Assembly: GCA_030123545.1 (NCBI GenBank)
Contig: CP126124.1
Coordinates: 1,116,001-1,180,000, forward strand
From: Burkholderiaceae bacterium
GTDB taxonomy: Bacteria; Pseudomonadota; Gammaproteobacteria; Burkholderiales; Burkholderiaceae_C
DNA: 64,000 bases
Direction of reading: 5' to 3'
Part shown: positions 8,272 to 15,624 of the stretch, one piece after another
Layout of the letters: every line of letters begins with the position of its first letter
How positions within the stretch are numbered: the stretch's first letter is position 1
Notes under the pieces: model-generated
Seen by the model: only the letters and a program-made list of their open reading frames with translations
Told to the model about the DNA's origin: nothing
The model's database searches: none
Made by a program: the position numbers and the translations under genes

Positions 8272-9477
8272 ATGTCTGACCTTGGTTTCGATCCGGCACG
8301 CCTGGCCAATATCCGGCGTCACTTCGCCGCCTACGTGGACGATGGCCGCCTGCCCGGATGGCAGGTGCAGGTCAGCCGCCGCGGCGAGATCGCCTACCGC
8401 GAGAACTACGGCTGGCGCGACGTCGAGAACAAGCGGCCGGTCGAGGACGACACGGTGTTCCGCATCTATTCGATGACCAAGCCGATCACCTCGGTCGCGG
8501 CGATGATGCTGTACGAGGAGGGTCGCTTCGAGTTGACCGACCCGGTGGCCAGGTACCTTCCCGCCTTCGCGAACATGCGCGTGCTCGAAGGCGGGCCGGC
8601 GCTGAAACCCGTGACGCGGCCGGCGACCGGGCCGATCCGGGTCAATCATCTGCTGAACCACACCTCGGGCCTGACCTACGGTTTTCATCACGTCCACGTG
8701 CAGGACGAGATCTATCGCAACGCCGGCTATGAGTGGGGCGTGCCCAAGGGCCACACGCTGGAGCAGTGCGTTGAAGAGTGGGCGCGGCTGCCGCTGCGTT
8801 TCGATCCCGGGACGCGCTGGAATTATTCCGTCGCGACCGACGTGCTGGGCCGCCTGATCGAGGTGATTTCGGGGCAGACGCTGGCCGAGTTTTTTCAGCA
8901 GCGCATCTTCGATCCGCTCGGCATGAACGACACCTCGTTCACGCTGCGCGGCGATCTGGGCGAGCGGCTCGGGGCGCTGTATGTCCCCGGTGAGAAGGGC
9001 AAGGCCACGCGCAACGACGACTTCGGCAACGCGGCGCGCGGCGAGATCACCTTCCTCTCGGGCGGCGGCGGCCTGCTGTCGACGACCGCGGACTATCACC
9101 GCTTCACGCAGATGCTGTTGCGCGGCGGCGAACTCGGCGGCAAGCGCATCCTCGGCAGCCGCACGCTGCGCCACATGACGACCAACTCGCTGCCCGGCGG
9201 GCAGGACCTGACGCAGTTCGGCATCCCGCTGTTCGCCGAAGTCAAGTTCGACGGCCAGGGCTTCGGGCTGGGGTTTTCCGTTCTGCAGGATCCGATCGCC
9301 GCTGGAACCCTGGGCACGAAGGGCGAATACGCCTGGGGCGGCGCCGCCAGCACCGCGTTCTGGGTCGATCCGGTCGAAGAAATCACGGTCATCTTCATGA
9401 CACAGCTGCTGCCGTCGAGCACGCACCCGATCCGAACCCAGCTTCGGCAACTCGTCTATTCGGCGCTGGTGGACTGA
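8272..9477 (+). CDS. Serine hydrolase, class C beta-lactamase/esterase fold
   Basis: A 401-residue protein without a signal peptide, so probably cytoplasmic. The nucleophile motif SMTK (S-x-x-K) lies near residue 70, the YSV variant of Y-x-N in RWNYSVATDV near 184, and a C-terminal WGGAAST replaces the KTG-type box. This combination is typical of family VIII esterases rather than true beta-lactamases. Stand-alone gene. Confidence 0.85.
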   Translation: MSDLGFDPARLANIRRHFAAYVDDGRLPGWQVQVSRRGEIAYRENYGWRDVENKRPVEDDTVFRIYSMTKPITSVAAMMLYEEGRFELTDPVARYLPAFANMRVLEGGPALKPVTRPATGPIRVNHLLNHTSGLTYGFHHVHVQDEIYRNAGYEWGVPKGHTLEQCVEEWARLPLRFDPGTRWNYSVATDVLGRLIEVISGQTLAEFFQQRIFDPLGMNDTSFTLRGDLGERLGALYVPGEKGKATRNDDFGNAARGEITFLSGGGGLLSTTADYHRFTQMLLRGGELGGKRILGSRTLRHMTTNSLPGGQDLTQFGIPLFAEVKFDGQGFGLGFSVLQDPIAAGTLGTKGEYAWGGAASTAFWVDPVEEITVIFMTQLLPSSTHPIRTQLRQLVYSALVD

Positions 9478-9582
9478 TCCTCGCTCGCGCGCCCGCCCCC
9501 GCGCGACTCCAGCAGGTGCGATCGAAGCGCTCGGTCAGCCGGTCCGACGGCTGCGCTGCGCCGCGTCTCGACCGCGCCGCGC

Positions 9583-9612
9583 TGATCCAAATCGGGTTCG
9601 GCTGCGTATCAG
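9583..9612 (+). promoter_or_regulatory. Candidate ECF11-type promoter before the ferritin-like / cytochrome c pair
   Basis: TGATCC (9583-9588), exactly 18 nt, TATCAG (9607-9612), 58 nt before the ATG at 9671. It retains the perfect -35, the 18-nt spacing and CG before the -10, but the -10 differs from the other four beyond TA. Confidence 0.5.
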
Positions 9613-9670
9613 TGGTTGTCTACCGTCTGTGGCGGTGGCCAACGATCTGCCAACCCATCAGGAGATTCAA

Positions 9671-10249
9671 ATGCAAGTCAGCGATTTTGCAAACCGTTCG
9701 CGTCGTTCCTTTCTTGGCAGCACCGGCACGCTGTCGGCGGTGGCGGTGGCGATGCTCGCCGGCCGCGAAGCGCTGGCGCAGGGCATGGGCGGCAGCGTGT
9801 CCCAGGATATTTCGACGCTGAACGTCGCGCTCGGCCTGGAGTACCAGGCGATCGGCGCCTACCAGCTCGGCGCCGAGAGCGGGCTGCTGCAAAAGCCGGT
9901 GCTCGCGGTGGCGGTGCTGTTCCAGAGCCAGCACAAGACGCACGCCGAGGCGCTGATCGCCACCATCGAAAAGCTCGGCGGCAAGCCGGTGATGGCCAAG
10001 CCGCTCAGCGACTATGCGACCGAACTGCAGGCCAGCACGCTGAAGAACCAAACCGACGTGCTGAGCCTGGCGACCCGGCTGGAACTGGGCGCGACCAATG
10101 CGTACCTGGGGGTGATTCCGTCGTTCAGCAATCTCGAGCTGGCCAAGGTCTCGGCGCGCATCGCGGCGGACGAGACCATGCACTACACCGCGCTGCTCGG
10201 CGCGCTGGGCCGCGATCTGCCGACCAAGGCGCTGAGCTTCGGGGCTTGA
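9671..10249 (+). CDS. Exported ferritin-like domain protein
   Basis: A 192-residue protein. The N-terminus has a twin-arginine-like signal (NRSRRSFLGSTG followed by a hydrophobic stretch to about residue 38), so export by Tat is likely. The mature part is a four-helix ferritin-like domain (Ferritin_2 type): NVALGLEYQAIGAYQLGA, FQSQHKTHAEALIATI, LATRLELGATNAYLGVI and ARIAADETMHYTALLGAL provide the Glu/His carboxylate pattern expected for a di-iron site. ATG 9671 follows AGGAG at 9660-9664. A GTG start for the cytochrome follows 2 nt after its stop, so the two form an operon. Confidence 0.82.
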   Translation: MQVSDFANRSRRSFLGSTGTLSAVAVAMLAGREALAQGMGGSVSQDISTLNVALGLEYQAIGAYQLGAESGLLQKPVLAVAVLFQSQHKTHAEALIATIEKLGGKPVMAKPLSDYATELQASTLKNQTDVLSLATRLELGATNAYLGVIPSFSNLELAKVSARIAADETMHYTALLGALGRDLPTKALSFGA

Positions 10250-10251
10250 GT

Positions 10252-10686
10252 GTGCGGCGCGTCCGGTCGCGCGCAGCGCGATCCCTCGTGCTGTGTGCCC
10301 CGCTGCCGCTTGCGCTGGCCGCCTGCACGAGCGGCATGTCGGCACAGAGCGGCATCGGTTCGCCGGCGGGTGGCGCGTCGCTGGTCGGCTCCGCCGCGCG
10401 CGGCGCGACCCTGTGGGAGGCGCGTTGCACCGCCTGTCATACCGTGGATCACAACAGCGTGGGGCCGATGCACCGCGGCGTGGTCGGACGCATGGCGGGC
10501 AGCGTGCCGGGCTACGACTATTCGCCGGCGCTCGCGCACGCCCATTTCATCTGGACCCGCGAGAAGCTGATGGAATGGCTGAAGGATCCCGGGGCGCTGG
10601 TGCCGGGAACGAAGATGACTTACAGCGTGCCCGAAGCGCAGGACCGCGCGGACATCGTCGCGTATCTTGCGACGCTGAAGAAATAG
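10252..10686 (+). CDS. Monohaem c-type cytochrome, probable lipoprotein
   Basis: A 144-residue protein with GTG start 2 nt after the ferritin-like gene. The signal peptide ends in LALAAC, a lipobox, so it is probably anchored in the outer or inner membrane facing the periplasm. Haem-binding CTACH lies near residue 62, with the distal Met in PGTKMTY near 123. The spacing is that of class I cytochrome c. With the upstream ferritin-like protein it may serve periplasmic electron transfer; partner unknown. Confidence 0.85.
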   Translation: MRRVRSRAARSLVLCAPLPLALAACTSGMSAQSGIGSPAGGASLVGSAARGATLWEARCTACHTVDHNSVGPMHRGVVGRMAGSVPGYDYSPALAHAHFIWTREKLMEWLKDPGALVPGTKMTYSVPEAQDRADIVAYLATLKK

Positions 10687-10713
10687 CGCCAGCGCCGGCC
10701 GGCCGTGGCCGTG

Positions 10714-11955
10714 TCAGAACAGTTGCCCGCCGCTTGCTTCTGTATTAGTAGCAACAAACGTATATTTGTCAAAGGCTTCAGCCGATTTCGATTCTGGTTC
10801 CCTGGTGTCGCCGCGTTTTTGCAGCGAGCCCACGCGCACCCCGAGCAGGCGCAGTGGCTGATCCAGCGGCACCCGCTTCAGGCACAGGCCGGCGGTGCGG
10901 CGTATCGTGCGCGCGTCGGCGGTGTAGACGTCCAGCGTCTGGTCGCGCGTCGCGATGCGGAAGTCGTCGTAGCGCAGCTTGATGCCTATCGTTTTGGCGA
11001 CATAGCCCTTGCGCTGCAGGTCGGCGGCGAGCTTTTCGCACAGCGTGGTGAAGATCGCGCCGAGCTCCGCCCGGTCGTGCACCGCGTGCAGGTCGCGCTC
11101 GAACGTGGTCTCGCGGCTGATCGACACCGGTTCGCTCTCCAGCACCACCGGCCGCTCGTCGCGGCCGTGCGCGGCCGCGTGCATCCAGGCGCCGGTCGCG
11201 CGGCCGAAGCGCGCGATCAGCGCTTCCGGCGGCTGTGCGGCGAGCTCGCCTATCGTGCGGATGCCCATGCTTGCCAGCTTCTCGTCGGCCTTCGGCCCGA
11301 TGCCGTTGATCTTGCGGCACGCAAGCGGCCAGATGCGCGTCTGCAGATCCTGCTCGAGCAGCACGGTGATGCCGTTCGGCTTGTCGAACTCGCTCGCCAT
11401 CTTCGCGAGCAGCTTGTTCGGCGCGACGCCGATCGAGCAGGTAAGGCCGGTGCGCCCAAAGATGCTTTTCTGGATCAGGCGCGCCAGCACGCGCCCGCCT
11501 TCGCGCTGGCCGCCGGGCACTTCGGTGAAGTCGATGTAGACCTCGTCGATGCCGCGGTCTTCCATGCGCGGCGCGATTTCCTGGATCGTCTCCTTGAACC
11601 GGCGCGAGAAGCGGCGGTACTCGTCGAAGTCGGCCGGCAGCAGGATCGCCTGCGGGCACAGCCGCGCGGCCTTCATCAGCCCCTGCGCCGAACCGACGCC
11701 GAACCGGCGCGCCGCGTAGCTCGCGGTGGTCGCGACGCCGCGGCCCTTGTAATCCTTCAGCAGCGGGAACGCGGCGACCGGAATGTCGGCCAGCGAGCGC
11801 ACGCCGTGCGCGGTCAGCAGCGCAGCGTCCGGCCCACGCCGCGAGCCGCCGATCACCACCGGCAGCCCGGCGAGTTGCGGATAGCGCAGCAGCTCGACCG
11901 ACGCGTAGAACGCATCCATGTCCAGGTGCGCGATGCGGCGCAGCGGCTCGCTCAT
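10714..11955 (-). CDS. dinB: DNA polymerase IV (Y-family)
   Basis: A 413-residue translesion polymerase. The catalytic N-terminus is HLDMDAFYASVE (first Asp pair) and MEDRGIDEVYIDFT supplies the SxDE-like acidic pair. The helix-hairpin-helix is in INGIGPKADEKLASMGI, and the little-finger domain follows (TFERDLHAVHD). The C-terminal codons (about 10736-10755) look derived from the dispersed mini-repeat. No consensus LexA box was seen upstream. Monocistronic. Confidence 0.93.
   Translation of the reverse strand: MSEPLRRIAHLDMDAFYASVELLRYPQLAGLPVVIGGSRRGPDAALLTAHGVRSLADIPVAAFPLLKDYKGRGVATTASYAARRFGVGSAQGLMKAARLCPQAILLPADFDEYRRFSRRFKETIQEIAPRMEDRGIDEVYIDFTEVPGGQREGGRVLARLIQKSIFGRTGLTCSIGVAPNKLLAKMASEFDKPNGITVLLEQDLQTRIWPLACRKINGIGPKADEKLASMGIRTIGELAAQPPEALIARFGRATGAWMHAAAHGRDERPVVLESEPVSISRETTFERDLHAVHDRAELGAIFTTLCEKLAADLQRKGYVAKTIGIKLRYDDFRIATRDQTLDVYTADARTIRRTAGLCLKRVPLDQPLRLLGVRVGSLQKRGDTREPESKSAEAFDKYTFVATNTEASGGQLF
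10736..10755 (-). repeat. Degenerate mini-repeat copy at the 3' end of dinB
   Basis: On the minus strand GTTGCTACTAATACAGAAGC, resembling the copies at 46551 and 59125 (GCTAC-A-rich-CAGAGC). It encodes the last residues of DinB (VATNTEAS), beyond the conserved domains. Confidence 0.4.
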
Positions 11956-12054
11956 GGCCGCGAGCTTAGCAAGCCGCGCGGGTGACCGAGGATTGACAGT
12001 TGCACGGAAGGATCGTAATTTTCAACGTTCGTCGTCTGCTCAAAAGGGGATCGC

Positions 12055-12951
12055 ATGAGACGCTGGATCAAACGGATCGCCTGGCTGCTGATCGCGATCG
12101 CCCTGCTGGTCATCGGCACCGCCGCGACCGGCCTGCTGATGGCCCAGCGCAAGCTCGATCGGCGCGTCGACGTGCAGGTCGCGCCGATCGTCTTGCCGAC
12201 CGATGCGGCGAGCCTGGAACATGGCCGCTACCTGTTCCTGTCGCGCGGCTGCGCCGAATGCCACGGCGCGAATGGCGGCGGGCGCGAATTCATCAACGAC
12301 GGCAAGGGCATGCGGGCGGCCGGGCCGAACATCACGCCGGGCGGCGTGACCGCAAAGTACGCGGTCGTCGACTGGGTGCGCACGGTGCGCCAGGGCGTCA
12401 AGCCCGATGGCCGGCCGGTTTTCATCATGCCGAGCGAGGACTTCAACCGGCTCACCGACGCCGACCTCGGCGCGCTGGTCGCGTACCTGAAGAGCCTGCC
12501 GCCGCTGCCGGCGCGGGCCGCGGTGTTCGAGATCCCGGTGCCGGTGCGCGCGCTGTATGGCTTCGGCGTGATCACCGACGCTGCCGCGAAGATCGACCAC
12601 GGGCTGCCGCCGGCCCAGCCCGTGCCGAAGGCGGTAACCCCGGCGTACGGCGCGTATGTCGCGAACATGTGCATGGGTTGCCACGGCGCCGGGTTGTCGG
12701 GCGGCAGGATCCCCGGCGGGCCGCCCGATTGGCCGCCGGCGGCGAACCTGACGCCGGGCGCCGGCAGCGTGATGGGGCGTTACGCGAGCGCCGAGGCCTT
12801 CGTCGCGATGCTGCGCAGCGGCAAGCGCCCCGACGGCACGAGCATTCCGGTGATGCCGTTCGGGTCGCTCGCGGTGCTCGACGACACCGATGCACGCGCG
12901 GTGTACGCGTATCTGCAAACGGTCCCGGCGCGACCCGCCGGGCAACGCTGA
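12055..12951 (+). CDS. Membrane-anchored dihaem cytochrome c
   Basis: A 298-residue protein. An uncleaved-looking N-terminal membrane segment (IAWLLIAIALLVIGTAATGL) is followed by two cytochrome c domains with CAECH near residue 65 and CMGCH near residue 204. Met ligands are likely in FIMPSEDF and IPVMPFGS. This resembles cytochrome subunits of alcohol or aldehyde dehydrogenases and gluconate-type enzymes, but no dehydrogenase gene is adjacent. It acts in the periplasm as an electron carrier. Monocistronic, between two minus-strand genes. Confidence 0.87.
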   Translation: MRRWIKRIAWLLIAIALLVIGTAATGLLMAQRKLDRRVDVQVAPIVLPTDAASLEHGRYLFLSRGCAECHGANGGGREFINDGKGMRAAGPNITPGGVTAKYAVVDWVRTVRQGVKPDGRPVFIMPSEDFNRLTDADLGALVAYLKSLPPLPARAAVFEIPVPVRALYGFGVITDAAAKIDHGLPPAQPVPKAVTPAYGAYVANMCMGCHGAGLSGGRIPGGPPDWPPAANLTPGAGSVMGRYASAEAFVAMLRSGKRPDGTSIPVMPFGSLAVLDDTDARAVYAYLQTVPARPAGQR

Positions 12952-13017
12952 CAGCGCTGCCGCAAGCTTGCACCGCGGATTCGCCCGCCGGCGATCGTCG
13001 GCGCCTGTTTCGCGATG

Positions 13018-14010
13018 CTATGAGGTCGATGGGGCCGAAGCAGCGCGGGTGCCGGGCTCGGTGGCGTTGCGGCGCCAGGCGGCAGGCGGCGTGTCGAAGT
13101 TGCGCTTGAAAGCACGTTGAAACGCCGCGGGAGACTCGTAGCCGACTTCCTCGGCGATCGCCGCCAGGCTCTTGTGACTGTCGGTGAGCAGGCGCGCGGC
13201 GAGGTACATGCGCAGGCGCGTCAGATAGTGCATAGGGGTTTCGTCCAGCACTTCGGTGAAGCGAGCCGCGACGGCGGAACGCGAACTGGCGGCCGTCGCG
13301 GCGAGCTCGTCCAGCGTCCAGTGCCGGTGCGGCTGGGCGTGCATCGCCTGCATCGCGCGGCCGATCACCGGGTCGCGCACGCCGGCCAGCCACCCCGACG
13401 CGTCGACCGGCAACTCCCGCATGTAGATCCGCAGTGCGCCGAGGAACAGCAGCTCCGCCAGGCGACCGCGCAGACTGTCTGCCCCGGGGCTGTCGTCGAG
13501 TGCATTCGCCACCGCGTACGGAACCAGCGTCTGCATGCGGTCGCCCAGATCGACCTGGAACACCGGCGGCAGCGAGCCGCACAGGGGCTCGAACGCACGC
13601 CGGTCACAGCCCAGGAAGCCGCACAGCACCTTGCAGGTAGCGCCCGGACCGGTCTCGAACTGCAGGTGCCGCGCCGCCAGCAAGGGGCGGCCGTCCAGCA
13701 TGGCCTCGAACGGCAAGGTAGGACGCCCGGGCTGGTCGCCGAGTTCGTGGCGGCCGCCATGCGAGATGACGGCCACGTGTCCCGCATGGACCGCGAACCA
13801 GTCGCGCGAAGCATGCCGGATCCAGCACTCGCCTTCGAGCACGACGTGGAAGGCGATGACGTTGCTGGTGCCCGGCGGCAGCAACGGGGCAAATTTCTCG
13901 AGCAGCGGGTCGCCCGCCACGCCCCACGGGCCCTTGACGTCGAACTGGAAGATCAATGCGCCGGTCAGGCGCACCAACGTCAGCACGTCGGATAGCAGGT
14001 CGCGGCTCAT
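13018..14010 (-). CDS. AraC-family transcriptional regulator with cupin N-terminus
   Basis: A 330-residue protein. An N-terminal cupin (AraC_binding_2/cupin_6 type: LTGALIFQFDVKGPWGV, AFHVVLEGECWI, HAGHVAVISHGGRHEL) is followed by two HTH motifs at about 215-310 (WTLDELAATAASSRSAVAARF and LAAIAEEVGYESPAAFQRAF). It is divergent from the rhodanese/DUF2892/DUF6632/DUF4242 operon with a 120-bp gap, the usual arrangement for an activator of that operon. Inducer unknown; regulation is inferred from position. Confidence 0.88.
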   Translation of the reverse strand: MSRDLLSDVLTLVRLTGALIFQFDVKGPWGVAGDPLLEKFAPLLPPGTSNVIAFHVVLEGECWIRHASRDWFAVHAGHVAVISHGGRHELGDQPGRPTLPFEAMLDGRPLLAARHLQFETGPGATCKVLCGFLGCDRRAFEPLCGSLPPVFQVDLGDRMQTLVPYAVANALDDSPGADSLRGRLAELLFLGALRIYMRELPVDASGWLAGVRDPVIGRAMQAMHAQPHRHWTLDELAATAASSRSAVAARFTEVLDETPMHYLTRLRMYLAARLLTDSHKSLAAIAEEVGYESPAAFQRAFKRNFDTPPAAWRRNATEPGTRAASAPSTS

Positions 14011-14130
14011 TGCACGTCTTTCGTTTTGCCGAGGCGTTTCGAGCATAGATCCCGGACGATCAGGCATTGCTGGATGGACTGCCCCGATGGACACTGGGAT
14101 CGAACGTCACCATCGCACAGGAGGTCCATC

Positions 14131-14514
14131 ATGGCAGGCAAGACGGTAGCCGAACTGGTCCAGGATGCCAAGAGTCGCATCGACAATCTCACGCCCGATC
14201 AGGTGGAGAAGGAAATGGCAGCCGGCGGCATGACGCTGGTCGACGTTCGCGACCCGCCCGAGCTCGCCGGCGGTGCGATTGCGGGCGCGATCCACGCTTC
14301 CCGTGGCATGCTCGAGTTCTACGCGGACCCCGGCAGCCCCTATCACAAGCCCGAACTCGAGCCGGATGGTCGCGTGATTCTGTACTGCGCGTCGGGAGGC
14401 CGCTCGGCGCTGGCGGTCGCGTCGCTGCGCGAGCTGGGGTACGTCAACGTCGCGCATCTCGACGGCGGATTCAAGGGATGGCAGGCCGCCGGCAAACCCG
14501 TCAGCAAACCCTGA
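14131..14514 (+). CDS. Rhodanese-domain sulfurtransferase
   Basis: A 127-residue single-domain rhodanese. DVRDPPELAGGAIAGAIHASRG is the entry motif, the active-site loop is YCASGGRSA (catalytic Cys near residue 90), and LDGGFKGWQAAGKP closes the domain. A CAGGAGG ribosome-binding site precedes the ATG. Such proteins transfer sulfane sulfur to cyanide or thiols. It is first in a four-gene operon, and a small DUF2892 membrane protein next to a rhodanese mirrors the YgaP rhodanese-membrane fusion in E. coli. Confidence 0.9.
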   Translation: MAGKTVAELVQDAKSRIDNLTPDQVEKEMAAGGMTLVDVRDPPELAGGAIAGAIHASRGMLEFYADPGSPYHKPELEPDGRVILYCASGGRSALAVASLRELGYVNVAHLDGGFKGWQAAGKPVSKP

Positions 14515-14529
14515 CACGAGGAGAAGAAG

Positions 14530-14793
14530 ATGACCCCATCCGAACGTTTCAACCGATCCGGCTTTGGCCGCTGGATCAACAGTCCCAGCGGACGCGCGTT
14601 TCGCTTGTGTGCCGGCGTCGCCTTCCTGGCCGTCGGCATCGGCTTCCGCGAATACCCGCTGGGCATCGCCGCGCTGGTCTGGAGCTTCTTTCCGCTCACC
14701 GCCGGTATCTTCAATGTCTGCTGGATCAGCCTGGTGCTGGGCGGACCCTTCAGCAGCGCAAGGATTCGACGGGTGCAACAAGGATCACCATGA
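14530..14793 (+). CDS. DUF2892 small membrane protein
   Basis: An 87-residue protein with two hydrophobic segments (FRLCAGVAFLAVGIGF and AALVWSFFPLTAGIFNVCWI), matching DUF2892, the membrane part of YgaP-type rhodaneses. A strong GAGGAGAAG-like ribosome-binding site lies before the ATG. It follows the rhodanese by 15 nt and overlaps the next gene by ATGA, so rhodanese and anchor may work as a two-subunit version of YgaP. Confidence 0.8.
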   Translation: MTPSERFNRSGFGRWINSPSGRAFRLCAGVAFLAVGIGFREYPLGIAALVWSFFPLTAGIFNVCWISLVLGGPFSSARIRRVQQGSP

Positions 14794-15293
14794 CGGAAGC
14801 CGATCGCCTCGGATACCTTCGGCTGGCGTTGCGCGTTTTCGGCCTGGTATTCATTTTCGGGGTGTATCCCCTCACCATTTTCTGGCCCTCCGGCTGGGCC
14901 TGGCATCACGGCCAGTCTGAGTACCTGCAAATGATCATCGGCATCTATGCGACGCTGGGGGTCTTTCTGCTGCTTGCATCTGGTCACCCCGAGCAGCACC
15001 TGGCCCTCGTTTCGTTCACCATCTGGTCCAGCATCGTGCACGGCGGCATCATGGCCGTCCAGTCGCTGGCCTATGCGCAGCACGCGCCGCACCTGTATGG
15101 CGATGTGCCCGCGCTGTTCGTGATTGCAGCCGTGCTCGGCTGGCTGTCGCCTCGCGCCCTGACGCTGAGGCTCGCCGCGCCTCAACCCGGTGGTCAAGCT
15201 GGCCGTCATCCCGCTGCGCGGGACACCGGCGGATTGCCTTTTGTGTCAGGCCCCACGCTCGGAGCAGAGGTCAATTCAGGAGAAAAGCAATGA
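14790..15293 (+). CDS. DUF6632-like multi-pass membrane protein
   Basis: A 167-residue protein with four predicted membrane segments (LRVFGLVFIFGVYPLTIF, MIIGIYATLGVFLLLAS, FTIWSSIVHGGIMAVQSL, ALFVIAAVLGWLSPRAL). The W..HHGQSEYLQMIIGIYATLG region and an SxVHGGxM motif are what I associate with DUF6632. Function unknown. It is coupled by ATGA overlaps to both neighbours. The last ~40 residues are low-complexity and probably cytoplasmic. Confidence 0.7.
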   Translation: MTEADRLGYLRLALRVFGLVFIFGVYPLTIFWPSGWAWHHGQSEYLQMIIGIYATLGVFLLLASGHPEQHLALVSFTIWSSIVHGGIMAVQSLAYAQHAPHLYGDVPALFVIAAVLGWLSPRALTLRLAAPQPGGQAGRHPAARDTGGLPFVSGPTLGAEVNSGEKQ

Positions 15294-15565
15294 CCCAGTA
15301 TTTGATTGAACGCGAGATCGCCGGTGCCGGCGGCATGTCTAAGCAGGCCCTTTGCGACGCTTCCAGGCATTCCAATGCAGTGCTCGCAGACATGAGCCCG
15401 GAGATTCAATGGATCCACAGCTATGTCGCGGGCGACAAGATCTATTGCGTCTACAACGCGTCGAACGAGCAGCTCATCCGGGAGCATGCCGAGAAATCCG
15501 GCTTCCCTGCCAACAGGATCACGCCCATTACTGCTGTCATTGATCCATCCACCGCAAACGCCTAG
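15290..15565 (+). CDS. DUF4242 small protein
   Basis: A 91-residue protein of the DUF4242 type: YLIEREIAGAG at the start, SNAVLADMSPEIQWIHSYV in the middle, KIYCVYNASNEQLIREHAE, and a C-terminal ITAVIDP. It is a ferredoxin-like-fold small domain of uncertain function; some relatives are annotated as nickel-binding. Last gene of the AraC-linked operon, overlapping the previous gene by ATGA and followed by a hairpin terminator. Confidence 0.83.
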   Translation: MTQYLIEREIAGAGGMSKQALCDASRHSNAVLADMSPEIQWIHSYVAGDKIYCVYNASNEQLIREHAEKSGFPANRITPITAVIDPSTANA

Positions 15566-15582
15566 TGAAGCCTGGCTGCCGA

Positions 15583-15616
15583 GTGGCCGCGTGACCTTTC
15601 GGTCGCGCGCGGCCAC
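15583..15616. terminator. Hairpin between convergent DUF4242 and ClC genes
   Basis: Left arm GTGGCCGCGTGACC (15583-15596), TTTC loop, right arm GGTCGCGCGCGGCCAC (15601-15616); pairing is near-complete with a small bulge. It sits between two convergent genes, so it may serve both. No long T-run follows. Confidence 0.6.
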
Positions 15617-15624
15617 GAGGCCGC

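Noticed and set aside
8272..9477. Beta-lactamase (antibiotic resistance) call for the serine hydrolase
   Set aside because: No signal peptide and no KTG box; the motif set fits a family VIII esterase better.
9475..9504. TGATCC overlapping the stop of the serine hydrolase gene
   Set aside because: The position 18 nt downstream is all G/C, with no -10; the site at 9583 fits instead.
15534..15563. TGATCC near the end of the DUF4242 gene as an ECF11 promoter
   Set aside because: No TA-starting -10 at 18-nt spacing and no gene downstream on that strand.
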